DNA of 64,000 bases from Alistipes excrementigallinarum (GTDB taxonomy: Bacteria; Bacteroidota; Bacteroidia; Bacteroidales; Rikenellaceae). How positions within the stretch are numbered: the stretch's first letter is position 1; every line of letters starts with the position of its first letter. The DNA is taken from the NCBI GenBank assembly GCA_019112825.1, contig DXIP01000018.1, forward strand, positions 124,001 to 188,000. Reading direction: 5' to 3'. The translations under genes were made by a program, and so were the position numbers. Shown in pieces: positions 63,671 through 64,000 of the stretch. The notes below the pieces were generated by a model. It made no database searches, was not told where the DNA came from, and saw only the letters and a list, made by a program, of their open reading frames with translations.

Positions 63671-64000
63671 CTACCCCATCATGGCGCGGGCCACGCAGCG
63701 AATCGTCGGGAAGGAGTCGCGCAGATGAAGCTCCGCCTCGGCGGCATTGCACCACGCCACGCGGTCGATGCCCTCCTCGGTCTGAGGTGAGGGGGTGCCG
63801 CCGTCGAGTGCGTGCAGCTCGTACCACGAGGTGCGCTTGAGCTCCCACTTGCCGTAGAGGTTATAGGCGTGGTAGGTCCGGCAGAGCGGCCGCACCACCT
63901 CGCAGCGGACACCCGTCTCCTCGGCCACCTCGCGCACGGCGCAGTCGGGCAGCTCCTCGTAGGGCTCCAGGTGCCCCTTGGGCAGGTCCCAGCGCCCGTT
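63671..64000 (-). CDS. NUDIX hydrolase, C-terminal part, runs off the window
   Basis: The last 110 codons are in the window; the start is beyond base 64000. The NUDIX box is complete: G-x5-E-x7-REV-x-EE-x-GV (in GHLEPYEELPDCAVREVAEE, then TGV). The preceding WDLPKG is the usual entry. Downstream are YHAYNLYGKWELKRTSWYELHA and the end of the fold. NUDIX enzymes hydrolyse nucleoside diphosphates linked to other groups; the substrate cannot be told. It is convergent with the SRPBCC gene. Confidence 0.9.
   Translation of the reverse strand, partial: NGRWDLPKGHLEPYEELPDCAVREVAEETGVRCEVVRPLCRTYHAYNLYGKWELKRTSWYELHALDGGTPSPQTEEGIDRVAWCNAAEAELHLRDSFPTIRCVARAMMG

Noticed and set aside
1..64000. tRNA, rRNA, insertion sequence or prophage genes
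   Set aside because: No cloverleaf with a GTTCRA-type T-arm, no transposase or integrase, and no terminal inverted repeats with target duplication were found by reading the intergenic gaps.

Overview
The window is a stretch of a Bacteroidota chromosome with high GC content. The most economical guess is Alistipes or another Rikenellaceae genus; this is inferred from gene content and base composition, not from a marker-gene comparison. Supporting signs are promoter boxes of the TAnnTTTG type (several with TTTG about 20 bases upstream), a near absence of Shine-Dalgarno sequences, a type III glutamine synthetase, paired methylmalonyl-CoA mutase subunits, a PorX-type regulator of type IX secretion, Kdo genes for lipid A-linked sugar, and many signal peptides and lipoproteins. 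Most genes are housekeeping. I see no rRNA, tRNA, insertion sequence, prophage or CRISPR array.

Layout. 0-6.5 kb (minus strand): the 5' part of a GH97 glycosidase gene, kdsD-kdsA, kdsB and lon. 6.6-20.2 kb (mostly plus): valS, rnhA, an MsbA-like ABC exporter, a hexapeptide acetyltransferase, ileS, a TraR/DksA-like gene and an Omp85-like outer-membrane protein, with one flavin reductase on the minus strand. 20.3-24.5 kb (minus): a WG-repeat lipoprotein and a BlaI/BlaR1-type pair whose sensor carries unusual plug-like repeats. 24.6-35.2 kb (minus): ten closely spaced, mostly exported or membrane-bound, poorly characterised genes that look like one operon (LPP20-like proteins, an SPFH protein, a zinc-ribbon membrane protein, a DUF6175-like protein, a transglutaminase-like protein). 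36-40 kb (minus): rpsU, a helix-hairpin-helix protein and glnA type III. 40.3-44.3 kb (plus): mutA-mutB. 44.8-59.9 kb (minus): an iron alcohol dehydrogenase, a PpiD/SurA-like foldase, a CNNM/CorC protein, LptC, a TPR protein, an outer-membrane barrel, coaX, mfd, a ribonuclease E/G protein, a 29-residue basic ribosomal-type protein and HU. 60.5-64 kb: porX, tsaE and an SRPBCC protein (plus), then a partial NUDIX gene (minus).

How it fits together. Several genes serve the outer envelope: Kdo synthesis, LptC, the MsbA-like exporter, the periplasmic foldase, two barrels and PorX. MutAB supports the succinate-propionate route. The most interesting items are the ten-gene envelope cluster at 24.6-35.2 kb, an IleRS whose HIGH motif reads G-I-H-H, the BlaR1-like sensor with three plug-like modules plus tandem 17-bp operators 21 bp apart, and an array of seven short dyads with 21-23-bp spacing at 44.39-44.54 kb.

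Limits. All functions come from reading sequences without searches or alignments. Domain boundaries are approximate, and start codons were chosen by signal peptide, family start and overlap with neighbours.
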